A stretch of 64,000 nt of DNA from positions 868,001-932,000 of the forward strand of contig NZ_CP104562.2 in NCBI RefSeq assembly GCF_025398155.2, in the 5' to 3' direction. This DNA comes from Roseateles amylovorans (lineage in GTDB: Bacteria > Pseudomonadota > Gammaproteobacteria > Burkholderiales > Burkholderiaceae_C). The notes under the pieces are model-generated. The model worked only from the letters and a program-made list of their open reading frames with translations. It ran no database searches and had not been told where the DNA came from. Shown here in pieces: positions 22,540 to 31,455 of the stretch (positions within the stretch are counted from its first letter, which is position 1; each line of letters begins with the position of its first letter). The position numbers and the translations under genes were made by a program.

Positions 22540-22940
22540 GGTGTCTTCCTTGCAATCGATACGGTGGCGTGGCGACCGTCCTGGCCGCGGTGGCGGAGCT
22601 TCTCGACGATCAATGCCGTCATCGGCGTGCCCGCGCCGGCCGCCAGCAGACAGGCCGCCTCGCTCACCGACGGCGTTCCGGTGTGTCGACGCACCGTCTC
22701 CGAGGGGTTGGGCACCGGCACCGCCGCCAGCGCCTCGGGCGTGTAGAAATGCAGCGGCCAGCCGTGCTGCGCCGCCAGCGCCAGCAGTCCGGCCTCGTCG
22801 GCCTTGAGCGTGATGCTGCCCACGGCGGTCACCTGATCCGCGCGCTGCCCGGCCTGGCGAAGCGCCGCGTCGACCGCCTCGCGGATCGTCTCGACCGAGG
22901 TGCCGCGGTCGCAGCCCACGCCCAGGGTGATCGCCGTCAT
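22536..22940 (-). CDS. cobE: CobE/CbiG C-terminal domain protein
   Basis: The 134-residue protein has the CbiG-C/CobE signature: LGVGCDRGTSVETIREAVDAAL, VTAVGSITLKADEAGLLALA, FYTPEALAAVPVPNPSETV and a C-terminal GTPSVSEAACLLAAG. In the anaerobic route CbiG opens the delta-lactone of cobalt-precorrin-5A and releases acetaldehyde. Here the C-terminal domain is a separate gene just after the N-terminal/central part, so CbiG is split in two. It overlaps both neighbours by 4 bp, consistent with a stoichiometric complex. Confidence 0.87.
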   Translation of the reverse strand: MTAITLGVGCDRGTSVETIREAVDAALRQAGQRADQVTAVGSITLKADEAGLLALAAQHGWPLHFYTPEALAAVPVPNPSETVRRHTGTPSVSEAACLLAAGAGTPMTALIVEKLRHRGQDGRHATVSIARKTP

Positions 22941-23827
22941 GGGTGGGCGGTCGCGCTGGTCACGGCCGACGCGACCGACGCGGCCGAGGAAGCGGCCCGC
23001 GCAGCGGCCGGCGCGGCGGCTTCCTCAACCGGCGGACGATAGACCACCAGTCGCTCATGCAACTGGGTCCACTGTGCCGGCTCGATCGGCGTGTGGGTCA
23101 CCCACAGCACGGCGGCGAAGCGCGACAGGTCCACCTCATCGAAGCGATCGAATCGATGGATGTTGGCGGGAAGCGGGGTGGGGCGGGTCCACCAGTCGCG
23201 GCTGCCGGCGTCCTGCACGAACGCGATCGGCTCGCCGTTGACCACATGGGCCGACACCCGCGTGATGTTGATCTTCGGCGCCTCGACCCGCCATCCCAGA
23301 TGTCGGCCCAGGATGTCCACCGGAATCGTCCGGCCCACATCGGAGGCGGTGGTCAACACCGGCACCGCGCCCAGCAGATCGGCCACCCGCTCGCTCCATT
23401 CATTCGCGCCGCCCACATGGCCGGACAGCACCGGGATGACGTACCGGCCGGCATCGTCCACCACGATCACACCCGGGTCCACATCCTTGTCCTTCAGATG
23501 CGGCGCAATCAGCCGGACCACCGCCCCGAGCGAGACGAAGAAGATGAGCTGATCCTGGTCGGCAAACAGCGGGCCGATCTGATCCCGCAGCGCGCCTTCG
23601 TAGGCATGCACCGTGTTGGGCAGGCCGGCAAAGGCCGACGCGAACTTTGCCGAGGTACAGATCTGCGCCTGCGGCAGGTCCGCCGCCAGCCGAGCCGCCT
23701 GCGCGGCGCCGTGTTTGGTGATGGCCACGATGCACAGCCGCGGATCGGCCACCGGCACGCTCGACAGCACCGGCGAGGCGATGGGCGATGCGGCGTTCGA
23801 ATCGCTGGAGGAAACAGCAGAGCTCAT
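22937..23827 (-). CDS. cbiG: Cobalamin biosynthesis protein CbiG (N-terminal and central domains)
   Basis: The 296-residue protein carries CbiG N-terminal and mid domains: LCIVAITKHGAAQAARLA, FFVSLGAVVRLIAPHLKDKDVDPGVIVVDD, VIPVLSGHVGGANEWSERVADLLG and TTASDVGRTIPVDILGRHLGW. The motif GAVVR-x-IAPH-x-x-K is diagnostic. It acts on cobalt-precorrin-5A, deacylating it before C1 methylation by CbiD. The first 25 residues are a low-complexity Ser/Ala stretch, and the last 30 are Ala-rich and probably disordered. The C-terminal CbiG domain is supplied by the next gene. Confidence 0.9.
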   Translation of the reverse strand: MSSAVSSSDSNAASPIASPVLSSVPVADPRLCIVAITKHGAAQAARLAADLPQAQICTSAKFASAFAGLPNTVHAYEGALRDQIGPLFADQDQLIFFVSLGAVVRLIAPHLKDKDVDPGVIVVDDAGRYVIPVLSGHVGGANEWSERVADLLGAVPVLTTASDVGRTIPVDILGRHLGWRVEAPKINITRVSAHVVNGEPIAFVQDAGSRDWWTRPTPLPANIHRFDRFDEVDLSRFAAVLWVTHTPIEPAQWTQLHERLVVYRPPVEEAAAPAAARAASSAASVASAVTSATAHP

Positions 23828-24636
23828 GGGGATTCCAAGGTCGTTGGCACCGGGCCGCTCTTCTTCAGGCAGCCCTTGATGCGTTCACCGCGGATGCGGT
23901 GCGGGTTCTTGACGATCAGCAACGAGAGGTAGCTCACCTTCTCGCCACGCAGACTCAGCAGCGCCGGGCCCGAGACGCGGCGCTCGTCCGGCGCGCCCAC
24001 GCGCTCGATGAAGTGCGCCTCGGCCAGCAGCGACCGCTGTTCCAGCCAATCGAGCAGCTCGCCGATCAGCGGCTTGATCTTCATGAGCACCAGGGTGTCG
24101 AAGTCCGGCAGCAGGCGGTCGACCGCGCTCACGCCGTACGCGGCGGGCACGATCGCGATAGTGTCGTCCTGCTCTGCAAAGGGCACGTCCACGCTCGCGC
24201 ACGCGGCGGTGAAGGCATTCACGCCGGCAATCACGCGAACCGGCACCTGCGCATCGATCGCCCGCACCGTGCGCGCCAGATGGCCGAAGGTGGCGTAGGT
24301 GCTGGCATCGCCCTCCACCAGGAACAGCACATCCTGACCCGCCTGCAGCCAGGGCAGCACCGTCTCTGCGGCTTTCAGCCAGGCGCGGGCCAGTTTCTCG
24401 CCGTCATGCGTCATCGGGAACAGCAACTGACGGTGGGTGGCCGGCGGCGTCAGCCCCGCGCGTTGCACGATGTCGAAGGCATAGCTGGGCGTCTTGCCGC
24501 TGCGCGCGGGATAGACCCATACCGCATCGGTGCGCGTCAGCGCCTGCCAGGCCGCACGGGTGATCAGGCCCGGATCGCCGGGACCCAGCGACACGCCCCA
24601 CAGCGTGCCGCGCGAGACGGGCAAGGCTTCACTCAT
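23824..24636 (-). CDS. cobI: Precorrin-2/cobalt-factor II C20-methyltransferase
   Basis: The 270-residue tetrapyrrole methylase adds the C20 methyl group. It has GTLWGVSLGPGDPGLITRAAWQAL, VWVYPARSGKTPSYAFDI, LLFPMTHDGEKL, VLFLVEGDASTYATFGHL and VRVIAGVNAFTAACASVDVPFA. The last resembles the family's P-G-x-x-[SA]-F-x-A-x-[AC] loop. In this operon, where cobalt is inserted first by CbiX, the substrate is probably cobalt-factor II, so CbiL is an equally valid name. Stop and start overlap the neighbours by 4 and 8 bp. Confidence 0.92.
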   Translation of the reverse strand: MSEALPVSRGTLWGVSLGPGDPGLITRAAWQALTRTDAVWVYPARSGKTPSYAFDIVQRAGLTPPATHRQLLFPMTHDGEKLARAWLKAAETVLPWLQAGQDVLFLVEGDASTYATFGHLARTVRAIDAQVPVRVIAGVNAFTAACASVDVPFAEQDDTIAIVPAAYGVSAVDRLLPDFDTLVLMKIKPLIGELLDWLEQRSLLAEAHFIERVGAPDERRVSGPALLSLRGEKVSYLSLLIVKNPHRIRGERIKGCLKKSGPVPTTLESP

Positions 24637-25957
24637 CGCTGGCCTCCGAAGCCGCGACGGGTGCGGTCTCCTTCCAGGCGCACACGATCCACACCGGGTT
24701 CTCGGCCACCATGCGATGCATGTGAAGAATCGGCTTGCTGCGCGCGGCCTGGATCTGCAGCACGTCCCAGGCCACGCCGTCCGACGCCAAGGCCTGCAAG
24801 GCAGCGGTGGCGGCGGCCAGGTTCTCCAACGTCACGAAGTTCATCACCAGTCGACCGTCGGGCCGCAGCCGCTGCATCACCTGACCGATCAGCGTGGCAA
24901 GTTCACCGCCCGATCCGCCGACGAACACCGCATCCGGTGCGGGCCACGCCGCCAGCCCCTCCGGCGCCTTGCCGAAGAACAGGCTGTAGTTGCTGACGCC
25001 GAAGGCCTCGTGATTGCGCCGGGCGATGGCCACGTCGCCCTCGTTCTTCTCGATGGCATAGACATGGCCCTGCGGACACAGCCGCGCGGCCTCCAAGCCC
25101 ACCGATCCCGAGCCGGCGCCGATGTCCCACACCACGCTGTCGGCACGCAACTGCAGCCGCGCCAGGCTCACCGCCCGCACTTCCTGTTTGGTGATCAGCC
25201 CCTTCTCCGGCTGACGCTGGTGATAGGCCGCATCGGCCAGGCCGAAGCGCACCGGTCGCGGGGCCGGCAGTCGGCGCCACAGCAGCACCACGTTCAGATC
25301 CGCAAACTGCTGGTTTGCAGCGTCACTCGGTTCCAGTTGGGGCAGCACCCGCTCCTCGGGCTGCATCAGCCGCTCGGCGACCGCCATGAGGAAATCATCG
25401 CCCAGGCCTTCCGCCAGCAGCAGCCTGGCAATCCGGTCTGGCGAATTGGCTGGACTGGTCAGCACCAGCAAACGGTCATGGGTGCGCAGGGCCTGCGCCA
25501 GCGGATAGAGGCCGTGGGACGGCTGACTGCCGCGGGCCCATTCCCCCGCATCGCGGCCGTGCGCCGACACGATGCGCGCGTCCTGCCAAGCGAGCCCGAT
25601 GCGCGCGCACGCCAGCTGCAGGGTGGACAGATTCGGATGGATGTCCAGCGCGTCGATGCACAGATGCTGCGCCAGATAGGGCGCAATGCCGTGGCACAAG
25701 GGATCGCCCGTGGCCAGCACCACGCAGCGCTGCAGGCGTTCACGCGCGTCGCGCACCCAGTCGGGAACGCGCGTCAGCGCACCGGTCAGGTCATGGCGAA
25801 TGGCGCCGGGCTTGATGTAGTCGGCAAACAGTGCCAGCGTGCGCTCGCCGCCGATGACCACGTCCGCCGACCGGATCAGCGCCCCGGCGGTGGCGCTCAG
25901 GCTGGCCATGCCGTCATCCAGCACGCCCACGACATGGCAGGGATTGGGATCTCTCAC
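24629..25957 (-). CDS. cobL: Precorrin-6Y C5,15-methyltransferase/decarboxylase (CbiE-CbiT fusion)
   Basis: The 442-residue bifunctional enzyme methylates C5 and C15 and decarboxylates the C12 side chain. The CbiE half (residues 1-215) has HVVGVLDDGMASLSATAG, VVIGGERTLALFADY and VVLATGDPLCHGIAPYLAQ. The CbiT half (about 240-442) is a class I methyltransferase with GLITKQEVRAVSLARLQLR and SAM loop VWDIGAGSGSVGLEAARL. The GTG at 25957, preceded by AAGGAC and followed by RDPNPCHVVGVLDD, was chosen. A longer frame reads into the preceding cbiD gene without family similarity. Fused CbiET is the CobL arrangement of aerobic proteobacteria, here inside an otherwise CbiD/CbiG pathway. Confidence 0.92.
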   Translation of the reverse strand: MRDPNPCHVVGVLDDGMASLSATAGALIRSADVVIGGERTLALFADYIKPGAIRHDLTGALTRVPDWVRDARERLQRCVVLATGDPLCHGIAPYLAQHLCIDALDIHPNLSTLQLACARIGLAWQDARIVSAHGRDAGEWARGSQPSHGLYPLAQALRTHDRLLVLTSPANSPDRIARLLLAEGLGDDFLMAVAERLMQPEERVLPQLEPSDAANQQFADLNVVLLWRRLPAPRPVRFGLADAAYHQRQPEKGLITKQEVRAVSLARLQLRADSVVWDIGAGSGSVGLEAARLCPQGHVYAIEKNEGDVAIARRNHEAFGVSNYSLFFGKAPEGLAAWPAPDAVFVGGSGGELATLIGQVMQRLRPDGRLVMNFVTLENLAAATAALQALASDGVAWDVLQIQAARSKPILHMHRMVAENPVWIVCAWKETAPVAASEASDE

Positions 25958-25980
25958 TCGGTGTCCTTGATGCTTGATGA

Positions 25981-27195
25981 TCAGTCCGCGTCGGCCGGGC
26001 CGTCCGCGTCGGGCAGGTGGTCGGTGCCGGTGCGGCCGGCGGTGGCCGGACGCTCCCGGGGCAGCGCCGGCGCGGACAGCACATCGGCCACGCATTGGCC
26101 GTTGAAGTCGCAGACCATCACCCGCAGGGTGAAGGCGCGGTCATATCGGTCCGGCGCCAGCAGCGTGTCGATGGCCGCTTGCGCCAGCGCGTGATGGAAG
26201 GCGTCCCCCAGGCCGCGCTCCACCATCAACTCCGCGCCGAAGCGGGCGGTTTCCGCCGCAGCGATCGCCTCGCAGTCCGCCGGGCTGGCGCCGATGCGGC
26301 GGGCGATCTCGGCCACCAGGTCGGTGTCCACCACATTGCGGTTGGCATGGGTGATGGTCTCGCCCTGGGCGATCTTGGTGAGCTTGCCCACCATCACCGC
26401 CAGGACCACCAGCGGGATGCCCTGCGCCACCGCCTCATCCAGCGCATAACGCAGGAAGTCGCCCATCTGCACGAAGCAGGCCTGCGGCAGCTCCGGGCGT
26501 TCGGCGCGCAGGGCGCCGATGGCGAAGGTCTCGGTGCGGCCGCCGGTGGTCAGCGCTACCAGACCGTGCCCCACCGTGGCGGCCACCTGCACGCCTTGCA
26601 CCACGCTCGCCCGCCAGGCGGCGGTGGAGTAGGGCCGCACGATGCCGGTGGTGCCGAGGATGCTGATCCCGCCCAGGATGCCCAGTCGCGCGTTGGTGGT
26701 CTTGCGGGCCATCTCTTGTCCGCCGGGCACGCTGATGGTCACCGCCACGCCGTGCTCGGCGAGCAGGGCGGGGGCGGCCTCGCGCAGGTTGTCCGCAATG
26801 TTGGTGCGGGGGACCGGGTTGATTGCCGGGCCGCCGACCTCCAGGCCCAGTCCGGGCATCGTCACCATGCCGACGCCGTCGCCCGCATGGAAGGTGACGC
26901 GCTCGGCCTGGCCGGGCAGCAACTGCAGGTCCACGGTCAGATGCGCACCGTCAGTGCAGTCCGGATCGTCGCCGGCGAACTTGACCACCATCGCATGGGC
27001 GCTGCCCGGCGCGCAGCGGCCGTCATGCACCTCAAACCACACCCGCTGGCCATTGGGCAACAGGCTCTCGATCCGATCGGGCACGCAGCCGCCCGCCAGG
27101 CCCAGCACGGCCGCACGGGCGGCCGCGGCCGCGCAGGCGCCCGTGGTGAAGCCGGTGCGGGTGCCTCGCGGCGTGGCCTGGGCCGCGTCTTTCAT
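25981..27195 (-). CDS. cbiD: Cobalt-precorrin-5B (C1)-methyltransferase
   Basis: The 404-residue CbiD methylates C1 after CbiG deacylation, the diagnostic step of the early-cobalt (anaerobic) route. Characteristic segments are RTGFTTGACAAAAARAAVLGL (residues 13-33), VTFHAGDGVGMVTMPGL, INPVPRTNIADNL, ISVPGGQEMARKTTNARLGILGGISILGTTGIV and GIPLVVLAVMVGKLTKIAQG. The final 25 residues are Pro/Asp-rich and not conserved. It overlaps cbiC by 4 bp and is 23 bp from cobL. Confidence 0.94.
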   Translation of the reverse strand: MKDAAQATPRGTRTGFTTGACAAAAARAAVLGLAGGCVPDRIESLLPNGQRVWFEVHDGRCAPGSAHAMVVKFAGDDPDCTDGAHLTVDLQLLPGQAERVTFHAGDGVGMVTMPGLGLEVGGPAINPVPRTNIADNLREAAPALLAEHGVAVTISVPGGQEMARKTTNARLGILGGISILGTTGIVRPYSTAAWRASVVQGVQVAATVGHGLVALTTGGRTETFAIGALRAERPELPQACFVQMGDFLRYALDEAVAQGIPLVVLAVMVGKLTKIAQGETITHANRNVVDTDLVAEIARRIGASPADCEAIAAAETARFGAELMVERGLGDAFHHALAQAAIDTLLAPDRYDRAFTLRVMVCDFNGQCVADVLSAPALPRERPATAGRTGTDHLPDADGPADAD

Positions 27196-27890
27196 GCAGG
27201 CGCTCCGGCCGTGGCAGCGTTGGCACGCTGACGGGCCTCGGCCAGCGCCAGCAGCGCATGCAAGGCCGCCACCACCAACGTGGATCCGCCCTTGCGGCCG
27301 CGGATCACGATCCAGGGCACCTCCTGCAGCTCAGCCATCAAGTCCTTGGACTCCTGGGCCGACACGAACCCCACCGGCATGCCGACGACCAGGGCCGGCC
27401 GCACCCCTTCTTCGCGGATCAGGCGCACCAGCTCGATCAAGGCGGTCGGCGCATTGCCGATGCCGACGATCGCGCCGTCCAGCAGCGCCAATCGCTGCGC
27501 CTTGCGCATGGCCTGCACCGCGCGGGTGGTGTCCTGGGCCTGGGCATCGGCGATCACATCGTCATCGCTGATGAACTGCCAGGTCTTCATGCCGAAGTGA
27601 TTCAGCCGGGGACGCGACAGGCCCGAGCAGATCATCTCCACATCCGCCACCACCGGCGTGCCGCCGCGCAGCATCGCGGCCACGCCGGCGTCCACCGCCT
27701 GCGGATGGAAGTCGGTCAGGCCGTTGAAGTCGAAGTCCGCGTTCGCATGGATCATCCGCCGCACGATGGCCCACTGGGACTCGGTGTAGGGGTGCGGACC
27801 GGCTTCCGCATCGATGATCGAGAAGCTGTCGTGCTCGATGACCTGGCCGGCGCGGGTCAACTGCTCGGTGACGACATTCACCGTGCTCAT
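27192..27890 (-). CDS. cbiC: Precorrin-8X methylmutase
   Basis: The 232-residue CbiC/CobH moves the C11 methyl group to C12, forming (cobalt-)hydrogenobyrinic acid. Motifs are SFSIIDAEAGPHPYTESQWAIVRRMIHANADFDF (the R-R-x-I-H-x-x-x-D catalytic histidine segment), DVEMICSGLSRPRL, AIVGIGNAPTALIELVRLI and PALVVGMPVGFVSAQESK. The usual size is about 210 residues, so it is complete. It overlaps cbiX and cbiD by 4 bp each. Confidence 0.94.
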   Translation of the reverse strand: MSTVNVVTEQLTRAGQVIEHDSFSIIDAEAGPHPYTESQWAIVRRMIHANADFDFNGLTDFHPQAVDAGVAAMLRGGTPVVADVEMICSGLSRPRLNHFGMKTWQFISDDDVIADAQAQDTTRAVQAMRKAQRLALLDGAIVGIGNAPTALIELVRLIREEGVRPALVVGMPVGFVSAQESKDLMAELQEVPWIVIRGRKGGSTLVVAALHALLALAEARQRANAATAGAPA

Positions 27891-29026
27891 GCGGTCTGGC
27901 CCTCCCGGGTGCTGCCCGCGTGGCTGTGATCGTCTGCGCCGTGGGCGCCGTGCGCGTGATCGAGAGAATGGGGATGTCCGTGATCGTGTGAATGACCGTG
28001 TGCATGACCGTGCTCGTGCCCATGTTCGCCGCCGTGTTCATGGCCGTGCTCGTGGCCGTGCTCGCGGTCGTGCGGGTGCGGGTGCGCGTGCGCGTGCGCG
28101 TGCGCGTGCGCCTGCCCCTGGGCCAGTCCATGCACATGCACCACCTGCTCGCGGGGCGCCTGCGGTGCGGCCACCGCATGGGTGTGTTCATGGGAGTGAC
28201 CATGGCCGGCCTCATGCGCCAGCTCTCGATAGGAGCATCCGTCACAGGGCAGGCGGCTGTCGGGCTTGTTCGCGTCCAGGTCCAGGATGCGTTGGGTCAT
28301 CAGCGCGAAGATCTCCGGCTCGAAGCCGAAGTGCTCGCTGCAGATAAAGCGCATCTGCGGATATTGCAGGCGCAGGTGATCCACCTGCCGATGGATGCGC
28401 TGCATCAGGGTGCCGGTGTAGAGGTAGTACGGCAGCACCACGATCTGGCGCATGCCCAGCAGCGCCTGGCGCTGCACCACGCGCTCCAGACGGGGCCAGG
28501 TGATGCCGGTGAAGGCCAGGTCCACCAGCTCGTGGTCGCCTTCCTCCAGCAGCCAGCGGGCCATCTTGGCCATGTCGCCATTGGCGCCGCGATCGGAGGA
28601 GCCGCGTCCCAGCAGGATCACACCGGTGGTGGTGGGGTCCGGCATGTCCAGCGCGTTCATCGCCTTGCGCAGCCGGCGGCGCAGCAGCGCCAGGATCGGG
28701 TCGCAGGCGGTGAGGTGCGGCGCCAGCAAGATCTCGGTGCGGGGATGGGCCAGCCGGGCCTGCTCGATCGCCTCCGGCACTTCCATCTTCACATGGCCCG
28801 CAGCGTTCAGGATCAGCGGCACCACCAGCACCCGCCGCGATTCGCGGGCCGCGTCCATCAGGCCGTTCTGCAGCGACGGCGGCGCGAATTCGATGAAGCA
28901 CACGCGGATGCGCCATTCCGGCAGCTGCGCCTGCCACTGGGCGGCAAAGGCCAGGATCTCCTGGTTGCCAGAATCCTCGCGTGAGCCGTGACCCACAATC
29001 AGGATGGTGTCGTCGGAGCTGATCAT
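27887..29026 (-). CDS. cbiX: Sirohydrochlorin cobaltochelatase CbiX, long form with His-rich tail
   Basis: The 379-residue chelatase inserts cobalt into sirohydrochlorin at the start of the early-cobalt route. Two tandem CbiX-like halves are visible: ILIVGHGSRE with His13 and LILNAAGHVKMEVPEAI with His78 in the first, and ILLGRGSSDRGANGDMAKM and VVLPYYLYTGTLMQRI in the second. After a CDGC motif (residues 261-264), residues 271-379 are a tail with about 35 histidines in EH/GH/AH repeats. Such tails in metal chaperones bind or store Co/Ni/Zn. This one sits in the same operon as the cobalt importer cbiMNQO. The tail is encoded by hexameric GCGTGC-type repeat DNA near 28065-28113. Confidence 0.92.
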   Translation of the reverse strand: MISSDDTILIVGHGSREDSGNQEILAFAAQWQAQLPEWRIRVCFIEFAPPSLQNGLMDAARESRRVLVVPLILNAAGHVKMEVPEAIEQARLAHPRTEILLAPHLTACDPILALLRRRLRKAMNALDMPDPTTTGVILLGRGSSDRGANGDMAKMARWLLEEGDHELVDLAFTGITWPRLERVVQRQALLGMRQIVVLPYYLYTGTLMQRIHRQVDHLRLQYPQMRFICSEHFGFEPEIFALMTQRILDLDANKPDSRLPCDGCSYRELAHEAGHGHSHEHTHAVAAPQAPREQVVHVHGLAQGQAHAHAHAHAHPHPHDREHGHEHGHEHGGEHGHEHGHAHGHSHDHGHPHSLDHAHGAHGADDHSHAGSTREGQTA

Positions 29027-29814
29027 GCGTTGGCCTTTCGGAAGCGATGGGTGAACGTGGGGTCGTAAAGCTTGGAGCGCGCCAGCGTCTCCCAGTGACG
29101 TGCGCCCAGCGTGGGGCTGGCGACGATCATGGATTGGCTGACCACGCCGGCCTCGCGGCAGCGCTGCTTGATGTCGGCCAGCGTGCCGCGGATGATTTGT
29201 TCCTCACCGGGCCAGCTCGCCTTGTGCACCACCAGCATCGGCGCATCCTCCGGCCAGCCGGCCTGGCGCAGCGCCGCCTCCACCTTGTGCAGCAGGGTGA
29301 TGGACAGGAAGATGCAGATCGTGGTGCGGTGTGCCGCCAGGGCGGTCAGATCCTCGCCCTCCGGCATCGGCGTGCGGCCCTCGACGCGGGTGAGGATCAC
29401 CGTCTGGGTGACCTCCGGCAGCGTCATCGACTCTCCCGCAGCGGCCATCGAAGCCATTGCGGAGGACACGCCCGGCACCACGCGCCACGGCACGCCGGCC
29501 GCATCCAGCGGACGGGCCATTTCAATCAGCGCGCCATACAGCGCCGGGTCGCCGGTCTGCAGCCGCACCACGGTCTCGTGCTGTTGTGCGCGGGTGATCA
29601 GCCAATCGGTCATCTCTTCCAAGGTCATGTCCTTGGAGTCGCGGATGTCGCAGCCCGGCGGCGCATACGCGGTGGCCGCGCGATCGACCAGCGAGCCGGC
29701 GAACAGCACCGCGCCGGCCTGGGACAGCAGCTTCTGTCCCTTCACGGTGATCAGCTCCGGATCGCCCGGACCGGCCCCGACGAACCAGATGGTGCCGGGA
29801 TCATGCAGCGTCAT
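29023..29814 (-). CDS. cobM: Precorrin-4/cobalt-precorrin-4 C11-methyltransferase
   Basis: The 263-residue tetrapyrrole methylase adds the C11 methyl group. It shows IWFVGAGPGDPELITVKGQKLL, VLFAGSLVD, VVRLQTGDPALYGALIEMARPLDAAGVPW, VVPGVSSAMASMAAAGESMTLPEVTQTVILTR and the CobM/CbiF-specific GRTPMPEGEDL. The length is normal. It overlaps cbiX by 4 bp and its start lies 14 bp inside cbiO, linking the transport and ring-building parts of the operon. Confidence 0.94.
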   Translation of the reverse strand: MTLHDPGTIWFVGAGPGDPELITVKGQKLLSQAGAVLFAGSLVDRAATAYAPPGCDIRDSKDMTLEEMTDWLITRAQQHETVVRLQTGDPALYGALIEMARPLDAAGVPWRVVPGVSSAMASMAAAGESMTLPEVTQTVILTRVEGRTPMPEGEDLTALAAHRTTICIFLSITLLHKVEAALRQAGWPEDAPMLVVHKASWPGEEQIIRGTLADIKQRCREAGVVSQSMIVASPTLGARHWETLARSKLYDPTFTHRFRKANA

Positions 29815-30712
29815 GACAGGGTCTCTCGTGAGGATGAGGGTGAATGTGAGGATGCGGTTGAGCCTGCGGTTGAGGCGTCAACCCGTTCCGCAGTTGGTCG
29901 AGCAGGCGTGGCATCGACCGCGGCACCGGCGTGGCCGGCAGCACGCCGCGTCGCACCAGTTCCTGATGCACGGCGATGACCTCCGGTGGCGATTGACCGG
30001 CGTCCAGCCAGGCTTGCGGCTGCGCCATCAGTCGATCCGCCGACTCGGACAGGCGGCAGCGGCCGGCGACCATCAGATGCAGCTCATCCGCCCAGTCCGC
30101 CGCAAAGGCAGCATCGTGGGTGGAGATCAACACGGTGACGCCGTGCCGAGCCACCAGATCGTCCAGCAGCTGTTGCAGGTCGCGCTGCATCGGTGCGTCC
30201 AGGCCGGCCATCGGCTCATCCAGCACCAGCAGCTGCGGCTGCATCGCCAGCACGCCGGCCAGGCAGACGCGCTTCTTCTGACCGAAGCTCAGGTGATGCA
30301 CCGGCGATCGCGCATGAGCGCGCATGCCGACCGCGTCCAGCGCTGCCGCCACCCGGGTGCGGACATCGTGCTCGCCCAGGCCCAGGTTGAGCGGGCCGAA
30401 GGAGACGTCCTCTTCCACATGCGCGGAGAACAGCTGGCGGTCCGGGTTCTGGAACACCAGGCCGACCTGCTGCCGCAGCGCGCGCAGCCCGGCGCGGTCA
30501 TAGGCCACCGGATGGCCTTGCCAGTGCAGATGACCGGAGGTCGGCCGCAGCAGCCCGTTGAGGTGCTGCATCAACGTCGTCTTGCCGGCGCCATTCGCAC
30601 CCAGCAGCGCATTGCGGCTGCCGGCGCGCAGGCGGAGGTGGCAATCGTCCAGGCCGGGTGTGCCATCTGGATAGCGGTAGCTGGCGGACACCAGTTCGAT
30701 CAAGGTGGTCAT
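29801..30712 (-). CDS. cbiO: Cobalt ECF transporter ATPase CbiO
   Basis: The 303-residue ABC ATPase drives cobalt uptake together with CbiM, CbiN and CbiQ. It has Walker A GANGAGKT (residues 38-45), signature LSFGQKKRVCLAG, Walker B LLVLDEPMAGLD, and a switch histidine in ISTHDAAFAADWAD. Energy-coupling-factor ATPases usually end near 270-280 residues. This one has about 25 extra residues, finishing in a His/Pro repeat (AQPHPHIHPHPHERPCHDAA) that may bind metal. It overlaps cbiQ by 4 bp and cobM by 14 bp. Confidence 0.92.
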   Translation of the reverse strand: MTTLIELVSASYRYPDGTPGLDDCHLRLRAGSRNALLGANGAGKTTLMQHLNGLLRPTSGHLHWQGHPVAYDRAGLRALRQQVGLVFQNPDRQLFSAHVEEDVSFGPLNLGLGEHDVRTRVAAALDAVGMRAHARSPVHHLSFGQKKRVCLAGVLAMQPQLLVLDEPMAGLDAPMQRDLQQLLDDLVARHGVTVLISTHDAAFAADWADELHLMVAGRCRLSESADRLMAQPQAWLDAGQSPPEVIAVHQELVRRGVLPATPVPRSMPRLLDQLRNGLTPQPQAQPHPHIHPHPHERPCHDAA

Positions 30713-31455
30713 GCCCAGCGTCCCCAGGCGGCGAGCAGGATCAGTCCGATGGCTGCCGCGGCGGCGACGGCTCCTTCACGCCGTCCGTTCGGATGCGCGG
30801 CGTGAAGGAACCGCAGCGTGCCGTCGAAGTTCCTGGCATCGGCGGCGGCCTGCAGCGCGCTTGCACGCATCCAGCACTGCACCGCCATCTGGCTGATCAG
30901 CTGTGCGGTGGATCGGAGTGATTGCAGGCGGCCCGCATGGCCCAGTCGCGCACGTTGTGCGGTCAGACCGTCGGACCAGGCGTCCCCCAGCACCGACTGC
31001 ATGCGGTAGGTCACGGCCATCAGGTCCGCCAGCACCGCCGGGCATCGCAGGCGACGCAGCAGGGCGAGCAGATCGCCCAGCGGCGTGGTGAGCACCAGCC
31101 ACAGCAGCGCAGCGCACAGCGCCATCGCGCGGGTGGCAATCATCAGCACCTGGGGCAGCATCTCGGTGGCCAGCCGCCAGGTGGGCGCGCCCGGCGACGG
31201 GTTCACGGTCACCAGCATCGTCAGGCAGGACAGCATCAGGAAGCCCATCGGCGCCATGGCCACGCGCAGATAGTCGCGCAGCGGAATGCGTGCTCCCGCC
31301 ACGGTGACGGTGGCCACGAGCGCCGCCAAGCCCGCCGCCATCCACGGCGACGGTGCCAGCCAGGCAGCCGCCATGGCACCGCCGGCGAAGATCGCCTTGG
31401 CCGATGGGGCCACCGCGCGCCAAGGGCTGGCATACGCCAGCCGCTCAATGATCAC
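30709..31455 (-). CDS. cbiQ: Cobalt ECF transporter transmembrane protein CbiQ
   Basis: The 248-residue integral membrane T-component couples the ATPase to the CbiM substrate unit. Several hydrophobic helices are visible (for example AIFAGGAMAAAWLAP, MAPMGFLMLSCLTMLVTV, ALCAALLWLVLTTPLGDLL). The coupling region is LMAVTYRMQSVLGDAW, with A-x-x-A-R-N at the end (AADARNFDGTL). The start is a GTG giving MIIERLAYASPW, placed 11 bp inside the cbiN stop; upstream residues in the same frame are arginine-rich and not family-like. Confidence 0.87.
   Translation of the reverse strand: MIIERLAYASPWRAVAPSAKAIFAGGAMAAAWLAPSPWMAAGLAALVATVTVAGARIPLRDYLRVAMAPMGFLMLSCLTMLVTVNPSPGAPTWRLATEMLPQVLMIATRAMALCAALLWLVLTTPLGDLLALLRRLRCPAVLADLMAVTYRMQSVLGDAWSDGLTAQRARLGHAGRLQSLRSTAQLISQMAVQCWMRASALQAAADARNFDGTLRFLHAAHPNGRREGAVAAAAAIGLILLAAWGRWA

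Noticed and set aside
28065..28113. Short repeats resembling a CRISPR or satellite array
   Set aside because: The GCGTGC-type units are contiguous, have no spacers and are in frame with the His-Ala repeats of CbiX, so they are coding repeats.
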